NCBI GenBank assembly: GCA_020723405.1
Contig: DYIY01000002.1
Coordinates: forward strand, 186,001 to 250,000
DNA length: 64,000 nt
Reading direction: 5' to 3'
Source: Thiobacillus denitrificans
GTDB taxonomy: Bacteria; Pseudomonadota; Gammaproteobacteria; Burkholderiales; Thiobacillaceae
Below, piece after piece: positions 1 to 9,669 of this stretch. The notes beneath the pieces were generated by a model that was not told where the DNA came from, did not search any database, and saw only the letters and a program-made list of their open reading frames with translations. A program made the translations under genes and the position numbers. Numbering within the stretch: the first letter of the stretch is position 1; every line of letters begins with the position of its first letter.

Positions 1-108
1 GACGTGGCGCCGGCCCTGGAGCAGACGGCGGAAATCCTCACCTATTGTTCCGGCTGCCACGACACCTACCGCTTCGACGTGCCGCTGGCGCCGAAGCCCC
101 GGCGCTGA
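1..108 (+). CDS. C-terminal end of a protein with a CxxCH motif (5' truncated by window)
   Basis: Frame 1 is open from the first base to the TGA at 106-108 and gives the last 35 residues of a protein. The only recognisable element is CSGCH, about 20 residues before the end, which fits either a c-type haem attachment site or one half of a metal-binding CxxC pair. The tail is short, Pro/Arg-rich and unstructured. The gene converges on ispD, with three bases between the stop codons. The family cannot be named from this fragment. Confidence 0.5.
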   Translation, partial: DVAPALEQTAEILTYCSGCHDTYRFDVPLAPKPRR

Positions 109-111
109 CCC

Positions 112-801
112 TCAGGACGCCAGCAGCAGCCTGGCCAGTTCAAGATCCCGGGGATAGGTGACCTTCAGGTTCAGCAGATCGCTTTCCACCAGGCGGGGAG
201 CCAGGCCCAGATATTCCAGGGCGGAAGCCTCATCGGTGACCTGGCTGCCTGCGGCGGACAGGGCGGCCAGCAGTGGGCCGTGACGGAACATCTGGGGCGT
301 CTGGGCACCCCACAGGCCTGCCCGGGGCACGGTTTCGGCGATGCGTCCCCCGTCGCCGGCCCGCTTCAGGGTGTCGGCCACGGGGACTGCCAGGATGCCC
401 CCCACCGGATCGTCGGCCAGAGCCTCCAGCAGATGGTCCAGCAACGTCCGGGATAGGCAGGGCCGGGCGGCATCGTGGACCAGGACCCAGTCCCCGGCGT
501 CCACCTGGTCCGCCATGGCGAGCAAACCGTTCTGGACGCTTTCCGCCCGGGTGGCCCCGCCACGTCGCAGGACGGTGAGGTTGGGAAATTCCTGCCAATC
601 GTAAGCGTCCCACCAGCCATCGTCCGCCGAAATGACCACGTGGATGCCCTGGATGGCCGGATGCCCGGCAAAAGCCCGGATGGCATGCCAAATCATGGGA
701 CGGCCGTGGATGTCCAGATACTGCTTGGGATGGCCGGCAGCCATGCGGGCACCCACCCCGGCGGCGGGCAGCAGGGCGAAATGGCGGGGAACGGAAGACA
801 T
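112..801 (-). CDS. ispD: 2-C-methyl-D-erythritol 4-phosphate cytidylyltransferase
   Basis: The 229-residue product is the usual length for IspD, the cytosolic enzyme that couples CTP to methylerythritol 4-phosphate in the MEP isoprenoid pathway. The nucleotide-binding loop PAAGVGARM is at residues 12-20, followed by PKQYL. RAESVQNGL (85-93) and HDAARP (109-114) are the other family signatures. The ATG at 801 is chosen because the family start lies just before the glycine-rich loop; an upstream open frame continues but is antisense to the amr genes. No ispF follows. dxr and uppS, which act before and after it in isoprenoid synthesis, lie in the supercluster downstream. Confidence 0.95.
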   Translation of the reverse strand: MSSVPRHFALLPAAGVGARMAAGHPKQYLDIHGRPMIWHAIRAFAGHPAIQGIHVVISADDGWWDAYDWQEFPNLTVLRRGGATRAESVQNGLLAMADQVDAGDWVLVHDAARPCLSRTLLDHLLEALADDPVGGILAVPVADTLKRAGDGGRIAETVPRAGLWGAQTPQMFRHGPLLAALSAAGSQVTDEASALEYLGLAPRLVESDLLNLKVTYPRDLELARLLLAS

Positions 802-870
802 GGAATTGGGCTTGTCTGGAGTGGGTTCTGCCCTAGATTTTAATTGAGGGGGTCCTTCAAGGAATCCGTC

Positions 871-1674
871 ATGCGCAACGTCCGACCGCCCGCCGTGGCG
901 GGCATGTTCTACCCGGCCCAGGCCGCCGTCCTGCGCCAGACCCTGGACGCCTGCTTCGCCCAGGCCCAGGCGGGTGAAACCGCCCTGCGTCCCAAGGCCC
1001 TGGTGGCCCCCCATGCCGGCTACATCTACTCCGGGCCGGTGGCCGCCAGCGCCTACCGCTTGCTGGAACCCTGGGCGGACAACATCCGCCGGGTGGTATT
1101 GCTCGGACCGGTGCACCGGGTATGGGTGCCCGGACTGGCCCTGCCCGGGGCCGATGCCTTCGAAACCCCCCTGGGCCAGGTGCCCGTGGACCATGAGGCC
1201 ATCCGCGCCATTGCCGACTTGCCCCAGGTGACCCTGTCGCCGGCTGCCCATGACCAGGAACACTCCCTGGAAGTCCACCTGCCCTTCCTGCAAAGGGTTC
1301 TCGGGGACTTCAGCCTGGTGCCCCTGGCGGTGGGCGGCGCCGCGGCCAGCGCAGTGGCCCAGGTACTGGATCGACTGTGGGGCGGCGCGGAAACCCTCAT
1401 CGTGGTCAGCAGTGACCTGTCCCACTACCTGCCTTACCACACCGCTGCCGACCAGGACCGGCAGACCGCCCGTGCCATCCTGCGCCTGGATGACCACTTG
1501 CAGGGCGAGCAGGCCTGCGGTGCGGCCCCCCTCAATGGTCTGTTGCTGGCCGCCCGGCAGCGGGGACTGGGCGCCCATCTTCTGGATCTGCGGAATTCCG
1601 GCGACACCGCCGGGGATCGCCAACGGGTGGTGGGCTACGGCGCCTTCGCCTTCACGGAGGTGGGTCATGCATGA
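871..1674 (+). CDS. amrB: AmmeMemoRadiSam system protein B (Memo family)
   Basis: This 267-residue Memo-family protein resembles extradiol dioxygenase folds. The sequence shows VAPHAGYIYSGP (about residues 45-56), a central HDQEHSLEVHLPF block and SSDLSHYL, which carry the conserved His/Glu/Asp pocket of the family. The ATG at 871 has AAGGA at 859-863, seven bases upstream; a TTG at 844 is less likely. Its last codons overlap the start of amrA, and amrS follows at once, so the three form a translationally coupled triad. The biochemical role of the triad is not established. Confidence 0.9.
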   Translation: MRNVRPPAVAGMFYPAQAAVLRQTLDACFAQAQAGETALRPKALVAPHAGYIYSGPVAASAYRLLEPWADNIRRVVLLGPVHRVWVPGLALPGADAFETPLGQVPVDHEAIRAIADLPQVTLSPAAHDQEHSLEVHLPFLQRVLGDFSLVPLAVGGAAASAVAQVLDRLWGGAETLIVVSSDLSHYLPYHTAADQDRQTARAILRLDDHLQGEQACGAAPLNGLLLAARQRGLGAHLLDLRNSGDTAGDRQRVVGYGAFAFTEVGHA

Positions 1675-2233
1675 TGCCGAACAAGGCCGCCTGCTGCTTG
1701 CCCTGGCCCGCCGGGCCATCGCCCGGGCCCTGGACCCGGACGGGGAGCCGCCCCCGTTGGCCGGCCCCCTGCCGGACTGGTTGATGACCCGGTGCGCCAC
1801 CTTCGTCACCCTCACAAAAGGGGGGGTATTGCGGGGCTGCATCGGCACCCTGGAAGCCCATCGGCCTCTGCTGGAGGATCTGGAAGCCAACGCCCGGGCC
1901 GCCGCCTTCAACGATCCCCGCTTTCCGCCCCTGTCCGCCGCGGAATTACCCGCAGTAAGGGTGGAAGTATCGCTACTCACCCCAGCCCGGCCCCTGGACT
2001 TCCGCGACGAAGCCGACCTCCTCGCCCGCCTGCGGCCCGGCGTGGATGGGGTGATCCTTGAACAGGGCTGGCACCGTGCCACCTTCCTGCCCCAGGTATG
2101 GGAGCAATTGCCCGAACCCGGCGAATTCCTTGCCCACCTGAAGCGCAAGGCCGGCCTGTCCCCGGACACGCCCGCCACTGGAATGCGGATTGCCGTCTAT
2201 GCAGTGGAAAAGTTCCGGGAGCAGCCCTCCTGA
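1667..2233 (+). CDS. amrA: AmmeMemoRadiSam system protein A (AMMECR1 domain)
   Basis: The product is 188 residues and consists almost entirely of an AMMECR1 domain. The diagnostic LRGCIGT is at residues 55-61, and the C-terminal PEPGEFL-type helix region is present. The ATG at 1667 overlaps the end of amrB by eight bases. The function is unknown. Its constant pairing with Memo and a radical SAM enzyme in prokaryotes suggests a shared pathway, and this locus has all three in order. Confidence 0.9.
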   Translation: MHDAEQGRLLLALARRAIARALDPDGEPPPLAGPLPDWLMTRCATFVTLTKGGVLRGCIGTLEAHRPLLEDLEANARAAAFNDPRFPPLSAAELPAVRVEVSLLTPARPLDFRDEADLLARLRPGVDGVILEQGWHRATFLPQVWEQLPEPGEFLAHLKRKAGLSPDTPATGMRIAVYAVEKFREQPS

Positions 2234-2245
2234 AGGTCTTTGACC

Positions 2246-3334
2246 ATGAACCCGCCCGAATCCGCCCATCCCGCCCGCTGGTGGCACCCCATGCAGGACG
2301 GCCGCATCCAGTGCGACCTCTGCCCCCGCGACTGCAAACTCCACGAAGGCCAGCGGGGCGCCTGCTTCGTGCGACGCATGGAAGGCGGGCGCATGGTCCT
2401 CACCACCTATGGGCGAAGTTCCGGCTTCTGCGTGGATCCCATCGAGAAAAAGCCCCTCAACCATTTCTTCCCCGGCAGCGCCGTGCTTTCCTTCGGCACC
2501 GCCGGCTGCAATCTGGCCTGCAAGTTCTGCCAGAACTGGGATATCTCCAAATCCCGGGACATGGATCGCCTCATGGAGGCCGCCACACCGGAAAGAATCG
2601 CCCGGGCGGCTGCCGAACTGGGCTGCAAGAGCGTGGCCTTCACCTACAACGATCCGGTGATCTTCGCCGAATACGCCATCGATACCGCTGTTGCCTGCCA
2701 TGCCCGGGGCATCCAGACCGTGGCCGTCACCGCCGGTTACATGCACCCCGAACCCGCCGAGGCCTTCTATGCCGCCATGGATGCCGCCAACGTGGACCTG
2801 AAAGGTTTTACGAACGATTTTTATGTCAAATACTGTGCCGGACAACTGCAACCCGTCCTGGACACCCTCATCCATTTGAAACGGCACACCCACACCTGGT
2901 TCGAGATCACCACCCTGCTGATTCCCGGTCTCAACGACTCGGACGGGGAAATCCACACTCTGGTGGACTGGGTGGGCAAGGAACTGGGCCCTGACGTGCC
3001 CCTGCACTTCACCGCCTTCCATCCTGACTGGAAGATGCGCGACCTGCCGCCCACCCCGGCTGCGACCCTGGCCCGGGCCCGGACCCTGGCCCGGGAAGCG
3101 GGCCTGCATTACGTCTATACCGGCAACATCCACGATGCGGAGGGCGGAACCACCTTCTGCCCGGGCTGCGCCAAGCCACTCATCGTGCGCGACTGGTACG
3201 AGATTCCCGAATATCGGCTGGGGGAGGATGGCTGCTGCCCGGTTTGCGGCAGCCCTGTCGCCGGACGCTTCGGCCCCTTCGGCCGGCCCTTCGGCGCCCG
3301 GCGACTGCCTGTCTCCCTGGCGGCCGGGGCCTGA
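2246..3334 (+). CDS. amrS: AmmeMemoRadiSam system radical SAM enzyme
   Basis: The 362-residue radical SAM protein has the cluster motif CNLACKFC (Cys88, Cys92, Cys95), which binds a 4Fe-4S cluster. An N-terminal cysteine pair (CDLCPRDC) and a C-terminal CPGC...CPVC zinc-ribbon-like pair are also present, as is usual in this PflA-like family. The ATG at 2246 has a GAAGG ribosome-binding site at 2232-2236. It is the third gene of the amrBAS triad, 12 bases after amrA. Its substrate is unknown. Confidence 0.92.
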   Translation: MNPPESAHPARWWHPMQDGRIQCDLCPRDCKLHEGQRGACFVRRMEGGRMVLTTYGRSSGFCVDPIEKKPLNHFFPGSAVLSFGTAGCNLACKFCQNWDISKSRDMDRLMEAATPERIARAAAELGCKSVAFTYNDPVIFAEYAIDTAVACHARGIQTVAVTAGYMHPEPAEAFYAAMDAANVDLKGFTNDFYVKYCAGQLQPVLDTLIHLKRHTHTWFEITTLLIPGLNDSDGEIHTLVDWVGKELGPDVPLHFTAFHPDWKMRDLPPTPAATLARARTLAREAGLHYVYTGNIHDAEGGTTFCPGCAKPLIVRDWYEIPEYRLGEDGCCPVCGSPVAGRFGPFGRPFGARRLPVSLAAGA

Positions 3335-3345
3335 AGGTGGCGGCG

Positions 3346-3588
3346 TCAATCGCGGATGGCCACGATGACGGGTTGCCTGGGGGCCTGGGCCTGCTGGCTG
3401 CTGGCCACGTGGGAAGCATGACGCAGACGATGGTTGGCCAGGCGGGTCTCCAGATGTTTCTTCAGGGCGTTCTGTTCCACCCGCACTTGCAGGCTGCGCA
3501 CCGCCGGGTCGGGTGAGGCGCTTGGCGTGGGGTTGGCGCCGTTGCTGGCGGCAAGCATGAGGATCAGGGCGAGTTGTTCGGAAAACAT
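3346..3588 (-). CDS. Small hypothetical protein with N-terminal hydrophobic segment
   Basis: An 80-residue product starts at the ATG at 3588, directly after a strong AAGGAG ribosome-binding site on the minus strand. Residues 3-15 are hydrophobic and could be a short signal or anchor segment. The middle is Pro/Ser/Asn-rich and the C-terminal half is basic and helical. No family was recognised. The gene converges with amrS (11 bases between stops). Its 5' side faces the rpsB promoter region. Confidence 0.5.
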   Translation of the reverse strand: MFSEQLALILMLAASNGANPTPSASPDPAVRSLQVRVEQNALKKHLETRLANHRLRHASHVASSQQAQAPRQPVIVAIRD

Positions 3589-3719
3589 GCTGGACTCCTT
3601 TTTTGTGGTCGGCATCCGCCGGACACCCCGAAGCCTAGGCACCCCCCTGCCCCGCCGTTAGCAACCGGGTCCAAACCCGGTGGGCCAACCGGGTTGGGTG
3701 GGTGATGGCGTCTTTCGGC

Positions 3720-3748
3720 TTGTCCGGCCAGCGCTCGCCTGCTAGAAT
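3720..3748 (+). promoter_or_regulatory. Candidate sigma70 promoter of the rpsB operon
   Basis: TTGTCC at 3720-3725 and TAGAAT at 3743-3748 are separated by exactly 17 bp, matching -35 and -10 consensus at 4/6 and 5/6. It lies about 130 bp upstream of rpsB and leaves a leader of roughly 120 nt, which is compatible with a regulated ribosomal-protein leader. Confidence 0.6.
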
Positions 3749-3813
3749 TCCGCCGCTTTGCGTTCGGCATTCCGCCGGACCGGCAAATCCTCACATCCGC
3801 ACCAGTTAAGGTG

Positions 3814-3833
3814 CCCCGCACGGACTCGCGGGG
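3814..3833 (+). promoter_or_regulatory. Stem-loop in the rpsB leader
   Basis: CCCCGC (3814-3819) pairs perfectly with GCGGGG (3828-3833) across an 8-nt loop, inside the presumed 5' untranslated region of rpsB. S2 is known to autoregulate rpsB in proteobacteria through leader RNA; whether this hairpin is that element is inference. Confidence 0.4.
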
Positions 3834-3875
3834 TTCTTCGCGGATGGCGGCTCAACCTTAACCAAGGAGTTGTTC

Positions 3876-4625
3876 ATGTCCGTGACCATGCGTCAAATGC
3901 TCGAGGCCGGTGTGCATTTCGGCCACCAGACCCGCTATTGGAACCCGAAGATGGCCCCCTTCATCTTCGGCCATCGCAACAAGATCCACATCATCAACCT
4001 GGAAAAGACGCTGCCCCTGTTCAACGAGGCGGCCACCTTTGCCCGTCGCCTGGCCTCCAACAAGGGTTCCATCCTGTTCGTCGGCACCAAGCGCCAGGCC
4101 CGCGAGATCATGGGCGAGGAAGCCCTGCGTTGCGGCATGCCCTACATCTCCCACCGTTGGCTGGGCGGCATGCTGACCAACTTCAAGACCGTCAAGCAGT
4201 CGGTCAAGCGCATGAAGGACATGGAAGCCCAGTTGTCCGAAGCCGGCGCCCTGTCCAAGAAGGAAGCCCTCCGCGTCCAGCGCGAGTACGACAAGCTGCT
4301 GCAAAGCCTGGGCGGCATCAAGGACATGGAGCGCCTGCCCGACGCCCTGTTCGTGGTGGACGTGGGCTACCAGAAGATCGCCATCACCGAAGCCAACAAG
4401 CTGGGCATCCCGGTCATCGGCGTGGTGGACTCCAACAACAGCCCCGCCGGCGTGGACTACGTGGTGCCCGGCAATGACGACTCCAACCGGGCCATCCGTC
4501 TGTACGCCCGGGGCATCGCCGACGCCATCCTGGAAGGCAAGGCCCAGGTGATCGAGGAGATGGTGTCCGAGAGCCAGGACGAATACGTGGAAGTGGTGGA
4601 TTCCGGCGAATCCGCCGCAGCCTGA
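3876..4625 (+). CDS. rpsB: 30S ribosomal protein S2
   Basis: The 249-residue S2 protein has the expected length. It starts [18 protein letters not shown], and the later blocks LFVGTKRQ and WLGGMLTN are S2 signatures. The start at 3876 follows AAGGAG at 3864-3869. It heads the classic rpsB-tsf-pyrH-frr order. S2 sits on the small-subunit body near the mRNA exit platform. A leader hairpin and candidate promoter precede it, and a terminator-like hairpin separates it from tsf. Confidence 0.98.
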   Translation: MSVTMRQMLEAGVHFGHQTRYWNPKMAPFIFGHRNKIHIINLEKTLPLFNEAATFARRLASNKGSILFVGTKRQAREIMGEEALRCGMPYISHRWLGGMLTNFKTVKQSVKRMKDMEAQLSEAGALSKKEALRVQREYDKLLQSLGGIKDMERLPDALFVVDVGYQKIAITEANKLGIPVIGVVDSNNSPAGVDYVVPGNDDSNRAIRLYARGIADAILEGKAQVIEEMVSESQDEYVEVVDSGESAAA

Positions 4626-4669
4626 TCTGAGGCCGGACACCGCGAGGACCGGCCCCCCATGACAACTTG

Positions 4670-4695
4670 ACGCCCCGCCCATCGGGGCGTTTTTC
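4670..4695 (+). terminator. Rho-independent terminator or attenuator between rpsB and tsf
   Basis: ACGCCCCG (4670-4677) and CGGGGCGT (4683-4690) form a perfect 8-bp stem with a 5-nt loop, followed by a run of T to 4694. It lies 45 bp after rpsB and 26 bp before tsf. It should lower, but need not block, transcription into tsf. Confidence 0.75.
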
Positions 4696-4720
4696 AATAC
4701 GGAAAACAGGAGATTTGAAA

Positions 4721-5593
4721 ATGGCGGAAATCACCGCATCCATGGTCAAGGAACTGCGCGAGCGCACCGACGCCCCCATGATGGACTGCAAGAAGGCCCT
4801 GTCCGAGGCGGCCGGCGACATGCAGAAGGCCGAGGAAATCCTCCGCGTCCGCTTCGGCAACAAGGCCGCCAAGAGCGCCGGCCGGGTGGCTGCTGAAGGC
4901 GTGGTGGCCATCACCATCGCCGCCGACGGCAAGTCCGCCGCCATGGTGGAAGTGAACTGCGAGACCGACTTCGTGGCCAAGAACGACGACTTCCTGGCCC
5001 TCACCAAGGCCCTGGCCGAGATGGTCCTGAGCCAGAGCCCCGCCGACGTGGCCGCCCTCTCCGCCCTACCCTACAACGGCAAGAGCGTGGAAGAGACCCG
5101 CACCGAACTGGTGGGCAAGATCGGCGAGAACATGTCCATCCGCCGCTTCGCGCGTCTGAACGCCACCGGCAAGTTTGCCAGCTACATCCACGGCAACAAG
5201 ATCGGCGTGCTGGTGGACGTGGCCGGCGACGAAGCCATCGCCAAGGACATCGCCATGCACATCGCCGCTTCCAAGCCCAAGTCCCTGGACGCCTCCGGCG
5301 TTTCCCAGGAACTGATCGACACCGAGCGCCGGGTCGCCATCGAGAAGGCCAAGGAAGCCGGCAAGCCGGAAGCCATGCTGGAGAAGATCGCCGAAGGCAC
5401 CGTGCAGAAATTCCTCAAGGAAGTCACCCTGCTGTCCCAGCCCTTCGTCAAGGACGACAAGCAGACCGTGGAACAGGTGCTGAAGTCCAAGGGCTCCCAG
5501 TGCCACGGCTTCACCATGTACATCGTCGGCGAAGGCATCGAGAAGAAGGTCACCGACTTCGCCGCCGAAGTGGCCGCGGCCGCCAAGGTCTGA
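4721..5593 (+). CDS. tsf: Elongation factor Ts
   Basis: The 290-residue EF-Ts recycles EF-Tu by promoting GDP release. The N-terminal UBA-like segment contains [12 protein letters not shown], and the core has the family's [10 protein letters not shown]-type sequence. The ATG at 4721 has an AGGAG site at 4708-4712; a longer upstream reading would run through the terminator hairpin and is rejected. pyrH follows after 15 bases. Confidence 0.98.
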   Translation: MAEITASMVKELRERTDAPMMDCKKALSEAAGDMQKAEEILRVRFGNKAAKSAGRVAAEGVVAITIAADGKSAAMVEVNCETDFVAKNDDFLALTKALAEMVLSQSPADVAALSALPYNGKSVEETRTELVGKIGENMSIRRFARLNATGKFASYIHGNKIGVLVDVAGDEAIAKDIAMHIAASKPKSLDASGVSQELIDTERRVAIEKAKEAGKPEAMLEKIAEGTVQKFLKEVTLLSQPFVKDDKQTVEQVLKSKGSQCHGFTMYIVGEGIEKKVTDFAAEVAAAAKV

Positions 5594-5608
5594 ACGGAGA
5601 CAGGGACC

Positions 5609-6319
5609 ATGGCCGCCATCGCCCGCATTCTGCTCAAGCTCTCCGGCGAAGCCCTCATGGGCTCCGACGCCTTCGGCTACAACGCCGAGACCATGGCCGG
5701 CATCGTCGGCCAGATCAAGGACGTGGTGGACCTGGGCACCGAAGTGGGCATCGTGGTGGGCGGCGGCAACCTGTTCCGGGGCGCCACCGGCGCCCTGTCC
5801 GGCATGGACCGGGCCACGGCGGATTCCATGGGCATGCTGGCCACGGTGATGAACGCCCTGGCCCTCAAGGACGCCCTCCAGGCAGCCGGCGTGGAAGCCC
5901 GGGTACAGACTGCGGTGACCATCGCCCACGTGGGCGAAGCCTTCGAACGGGACAGCGCCGTACGCCACTTGGAAGCCGGCCGGGTGGTGATCTTCGGCGG
6001 CGGCACGGGCAATCCCTTCTTCACCACCGACACGGCCTCGGCCCTGCGTGGCGCGGAAATCGGCGCCGACCTGATGCTCAAGGCCACCAAGGTGGACGGC
6101 GTCTATACCGCCGACCCCAAGAAGGATCCCACTGCCACCCGCTACGACAGCCTGACCTTCGACGAAGCCATCGCGAAGAACCTGGGGGTGCTGGACACCG
6201 CCGCCTTCGCCCTGTGCCGGGAGCAGAAGCTGCCCCTGGCCGTGTTCAGCATCTTCAAGCCGGGCGCCCTCAAGCGCGTGGTGATGGGCGAGCCGGAAGG
6301 CACCCGGGTGGTGCTGTAA
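5609..6319 (+). CDS. pyrH: UMP kinase
   Basis: The 236-residue amino-acid-kinase-fold enzyme phosphorylates UMP to [12 protein letters not shown] near the N terminus, the [10 protein letters not shown] nucleotide-binding segment and the [10 protein letters not shown] block are all visible. The length is typical. It lies between tsf and frr in the conserved order, with short spacers on both sides (15 and 25 bases). Confidence 0.97.
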   Translation: MAAIARILLKLSGEALMGSDAFGYNAETMAGIVGQIKDVVDLGTEVGIVVGGGNLFRGATGALSGMDRATADSMGMLATVMNALALKDALQAAGVEARVQTAVTIAHVGEAFERDSAVRHLEAGRVVIFGGGTGNPFFTTDTASALRGAEIGADLMLKATKVDGVYTADPKKDPTATRYDSLTFDEAIAKNLGVLDTAAFALCREQKLPLAVFSIFKPGALKRVVMGEPEGTRVVL

Positions 6320-6344
6320 GATCGCCCCACAACAGGAGACAACC

Positions 6345-6902
6345 ATGATTGCCGACATCAAGAAATCCGCCGAAGACAAGATGAAGAAATCCGTGGAAGC
6401 CCTGCGCGCGGATTTCGGCAAGGTGCGCACCGGCCGGGCCCACACCGGCATCCTGGACCACGTGAAGGTGGACTACTACGGCAACCCCACCCCCATCGCC
6501 CAGGTGGCCAACATCTCCGTGGTGGATGCCCATACCCTGGGTGTGCAACCCTGGGAAAAGAACATGGTCGGCAAGGTGGAAAAGGCCATCCGCGATGCGG
6601 ATCTGGGCCTCAACCCGGCCACCGTGGGCGAGATCATCCGGGTACCCATGCCCCCCCTCACCGAGGAGCGGCGCAAGGAACTGGTGAAACTGGTGCGCGG
6701 CGAGGCCGAAAACGGCAAGGTGGCCGTGCGCAACATCCGCCGGGACGCCATCGCCCACCTGAAGGACCTGCTCAAGAAGCACGAGATCAGTGAGGACGAC
6801 GAACGGCGGGCCCAGGACGAAATCCAGAAACTCACCGACAAGTACATCGCCGAGATGGACAAGCATCTCGCCGAGAAGGAAAAAGACCTGATGGCGGTCT
6901 GA
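6345..6902 (+). CDS. frr: Ribosome recycling factor
   Basis: The 185-residue protein is exactly the family length. [19 protein letters not shown] covers the conserved hinge region, and the C-terminal long helix is highly charged. RRF splits the post-termination ribosome with EF-G. An AGGAG site lies ahead of the ATG at 6345. Confidence 0.97.
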   Translation: MIADIKKSAEDKMKKSVEALRADFGKVRTGRAHTGILDHVKVDYYGNPTPIAQVANISVVDAHTLGVQPWEKNMVGKVEKAIRDADLGLNPATVGEIIRVPMPPLTEERRKELVKLVRGEAENGKVAVRNIRRDAIAHLKDLLKKHEISEDDERRAQDEIQKLTDKYIAEMDKHLAEKEKDLMAV

Positions 6903-6937
6903 GGCAGGCCGGCACCCGCGACCTGCTTCGGCCCACC

Positions 6938-7690
6938 ATGATCAAGCGCTTCTTCAGCTCTACCGCCGACATTCCCGAGACGGGGGACGTGCCCCGTCAC
7001 GTGGCCATCATCATGGATGGCAACGGCCGCTGGGCCAAGAACCGGCTCATGCCCCGGGTGGCCGGCCACGCCCAGGGGGTGGAGCGGGTGCGGGACATGG
7101 TGGAAGCCTGCGGCAAAAGGGGCATCGAATTCCTCACCCTGTTCGCCTTCAGTTCGGAAAACTGGCGGCGCCCCCAGGAGGAGGTCAACCGTCTCATGGA
7201 GCTCTTCGTCATGGCTCTGGAGCGGGAAGTGGACAAGATGCTCGGCAATGACGTGCGCCTCAAGGTGGTGGGTGACCTGGGCCGCTTCGACCAGCGCCTG
7301 CGGGATCTCATCGCCCACGGTGAGGCCCTCACGGCGGATTGCCGGCGCCTGACGGTCACCGTCTGCGCCAATTACGGCGGCCGCTGGGACATCCTCAACG
7401 CCATGAATGCCTGGCGGCGGGACCATCCGGATCAGGCCGAGATCCGCGAAGAGGATCTGGCTCCCTACCTCTCCCTGGCCTATGCCCCGGAACCGGATCT
7501 CTTCATCCGCACCGGCGGGGAACAGCGCATCAGCAACTTCCTGCTTTGGCAACTGGCCTATTCAGAGCTGTACTTCACCGACACCTTGTGGCCGGATTTC
7601 GATGCCCAGGCCCTGGATCGGGCCATCGCCTCCTACCGCAAGCGCGAACGCCGGTTCGGGCGCACCAGCGAGCAACTCCTTGAGCGTTAA
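6938..7690 (+). CDS. uppS: Undecaprenyl diphosphate synthase (cis-prenyltransferase)
   Basis: The 250-residue enzyme extends farnesyl diphosphate with isopentenyl diphosphate to the C55 carrier lipid needed for peptidoglycan and LPS. The catalytic MDGNGRWA is at residues 26-33. LFAFSSENW and the C-terminal [15 protein letters not shown] are the remaining signature blocks. Its stop overlaps the likely TTG start of cdsA, so the two are coupled. Confidence 0.97.
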   Translation: MIKRFFSSTADIPETGDVPRHVAIIMDGNGRWAKNRLMPRVAGHAQGVERVRDMVEACGKRGIEFLTLFAFSSENWRRPQEEVNRLMELFVMALEREVDKMLGNDVRLKVVGDLGRFDQRLRDLIAHGEALTADCRRLTVTVCANYGGRWDILNAMNAWRRDHPDQAEIREEDLAPYLSLAYAPEPDLFIRTGGEQRISNFLLWQLAYSELYFTDTLWPDFDAQALDRAIASYRKRERRFGRTSEQLLER

Positions 7691-8471
7691 GACCCGGGTC
7701 GCCACGGCGGCCCCGCTCATCGCAGGTTTTCTGGCCGCGCTGTACCTGGCCCCCCCGGGCCCGTGGATCGGCCTGACCGCCCTGATCATGATGATCGGCG
7801 CTGCGGAATGGGCAGCCCTGGCGGGCCTGGGCCGCTTCCATGCCCTGCTCTATGCCACCCTGCTTGGCGCGGTCAGCCTGGTATTGGCCGTAGGCGCGCC
7901 TGACCTTGCCCTGCCTTTCTATGGCTCCCTGGCCTTCTGGCTGCTGGTGCCGGTTCTGTTGGCCCGGGGCGTGGCCCTGCGCGGGACGGCCCTGCAACTC
8001 GCCTTGGGCGCCCTGGTGCTGATTCCCACCCACCTGGCCATCGTCACCCTGCGCGCCGAGAGTCCCCATCTGGTGCTGGCGGTGGTGGCCTTGGTGGCCA
8101 TCGCGGACAGCGCCGCCTATTTCTCCGGCCGGCGATTCGGCAAACACAAACTGGCTCCGAGCATCAGCCCGGGCAAGACCTGGGAAGGCGCGCTGGGCGC
8201 CCTGGCCGCCGTCACCGCCTACGGCCTGGGCCTCCATTTCGTCGCCCCGACCGACTGCGGCCCGGCCTGTCTGCCCGTGATGCTGGCGGCTTTCTGGGTG
8301 CTTTTCGTCCTCTCGGTCGTCGGCGATCTCTTCGAGAGCACCCTGAAACGCCAGGCCGGCGTGAAGGACAGCGGCACCCTGCTGCCCGGCCACGGCGGCA
8401 TTCTGGACCGCATCGACAGTCTCACCGCCGTGCTGCCTGCTGCGGCCCTGTTCTGGATCTGGTGGAAATGA
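7680..8471 (+). CDS. cdsA: Phosphatidate cytidylyltransferase
   Basis: The 263-residue polytopic membrane protein makes CDP-diacylglycerol. SPGKTWEG and the C-terminal signature containing [18 protein letters not shown] are diagnostic. Most of the N-terminal half is hydrophobic. No ATG lies close to the expected N terminus; the TTG at 7680, overlapping the end of uppS by 11 bases, fits the family start best. The end overlaps dxr in an ATGA junction. Confidence 0.93.
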   Translation: MSVKTRVATAAPLIAGFLAALYLAPPGPWIGLTALIMMIGAAEWAALAGLGRFHALLYATLLGAVSLVLAVGAPDLALPFYGSLAFWLLVPVLLARGVALRGTALQLALGALVLIPTHLAIVTLRAESPHLVLAVVALVAIADSAAYFSGRRFGKHKLAPSISPGKTWEGALGALAAVTAYGLGLHFVAPTDCGPACLPVMLAAFWVLFVLSVVGDLFESTLKRQAGVKDSGTLLPGHGGILDRIDSLTAVLPAAALFWIWWK

Positions 8472-9655
8472 CCCCGCACACACCGCCCCCCCGCAAGCTG
8501 ACCATCCTCGGTGCCACCGGCACCATCGGCATCAATACCCTGGACGTGGTGGCCCGTCACCCGGAGCGCTTCCAGGTGGTGGCCCTGACGGGCCAGAATC
8601 AGATCGACAAGCTGGCGGAACAGTGCCGTCGCTTCCAGCCCCGCTATGCCGTGGTGCTGGATCCAGGCAAAGGCCGGGAACTGGAAATCCTGTTGGCAGG
8701 CACGTCCACCCGGGTGCTGGTGGGCGTGGCCGCCCTGGAACAGGTCGCCAGCCTGCCGGAAGTGGACAGCGTCATGGCCGCCATCGTCGGCGCCGCCGGC
8801 CTGCGGCCTGCCCTGGCCGCCGCCCGGGCAGGCAAGCGGGTGCTGCTGGCCAACAAGGAAACCCTGGTGATGGCCGGCCGCTTCTTCATGGAAGCCGTCC
8901 GGGAACATGGCGCCACCCTGCTGCCCATCGATTCCGAGCACAACGCCGTGTTCCAGTCCCTGCCGGCCGGCTACCGGGGCAACCCGGCCGGCCACGGGGT
9001 ACGGCGCATCCTGCTCACGGCCTCCGGCGGCCCCTTCCGCACCCGGGCCCTGGAGACCCTGAAGGATGTGACGCCCGAGGAAGCTGTGGCCCATCCCAAC
9101 TGGGTCATGGGCAAAAAGATCTCCGTGGATTCCGCCTCCATGATGAACAAGGGCCTGGAGGTCATCGAGGCCCACTGGCTGTTCGACGCCGCACCGGAGC
9201 GCATCGAAGTGGTGATCCATCCCCAGAGCATCATCCACAGCATGGTGGAATATCTGGATGGCTCGGTGCTGGCCCAACTCTCCAACCCGGATATGCGCAC
9301 CCCCATCGCCCACTCCCTGGCCTACCCGGAGCGGGTGGAGGCCGGCGTGCCCTGGCTGGAACTGGCCAAGATCGGCCAACTGACCTTCGAGGCACCGGAT
9401 TTCGCCCGCTTCCCCTGTCTTCGGCTCGCCTACCAGGCCCTGGCGGTGGGTGGAGCGGCACCGGCGATCCTCAATGCGGCCAACGAGGAGGCCGTGGCCG
9501 CCTTTCTGGAACGGCGCATTCCCTACCTGGGCATCGCCGCCACCTTGGAGGCCACCCTTGGCCGTCTGTCCGGTCTGCCGGCCGGCAGTCTGGAAGACCT
9601 CATGGCGGCCGACGGCGAGGCGCGCCGGACCGCCCGGGAACTCATGACGGCTTGA
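8468..9655 (+). CDS. dxr: 1-deoxy-D-xylulose 5-phosphate reductoisomerase
   Basis: The 395-residue MEP-pathway enzyme converts DXP to MEP with NADPH. GATGTIG at residues 15-21 is the nucleotide-binding loop, NKETLV follows in the linker, and the metal/substrate block PIDSEHNA and SGGPFR are present. The ATG at 8468 overlaps the cdsA stop (ATGA). Together with ispD and uppS it makes this an isoprenoid-rich neighbourhood. Confidence 0.97.
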   Translation: MTPHTPPPRKLTILGATGTIGINTLDVVARHPERFQVVALTGQNQIDKLAEQCRRFQPRYAVVLDPGKGRELEILLAGTSTRVLVGVAALEQVASLPEVDSVMAAIVGAAGLRPALAAARAGKRVLLANKETLVMAGRFFMEAVREHGATLLPIDSEHNAVFQSLPAGYRGNPAGHGVRRILLTASGGPFRTRALETLKDVTPEEAVAHPNWVMGKKISVDSASMMNKGLEVIEAHWLFDAAPERIEVVIHPQSIIHSMVEYLDGSVLAQLSNPDMRTPIAHSLAYPERVEAGVPWLELAKIGQLTFEAPDFARFPCLRLAYQALAVGGAAPAILNAANEEAVAAFLERRIPYLGIAATLEATLGRLSGLPAGSLEDLMAADGEARRTARELMTA

Positions 9656-9669
9656 GCCGTCTGGCGGGC

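Noticed and set aside
112-2178. Long minus-strand open frame covering ispD and 1.3 kb upstream
   Set aside because: Only the ispD part has family motifs; the rest is antisense to amrB and amrA with typical high-GC shadow composition.
3758-4477. Plus-strand frame overlapping rpsB
   Set aside because: It is low-complexity and offset from the S2 frame, whose identity is clear.
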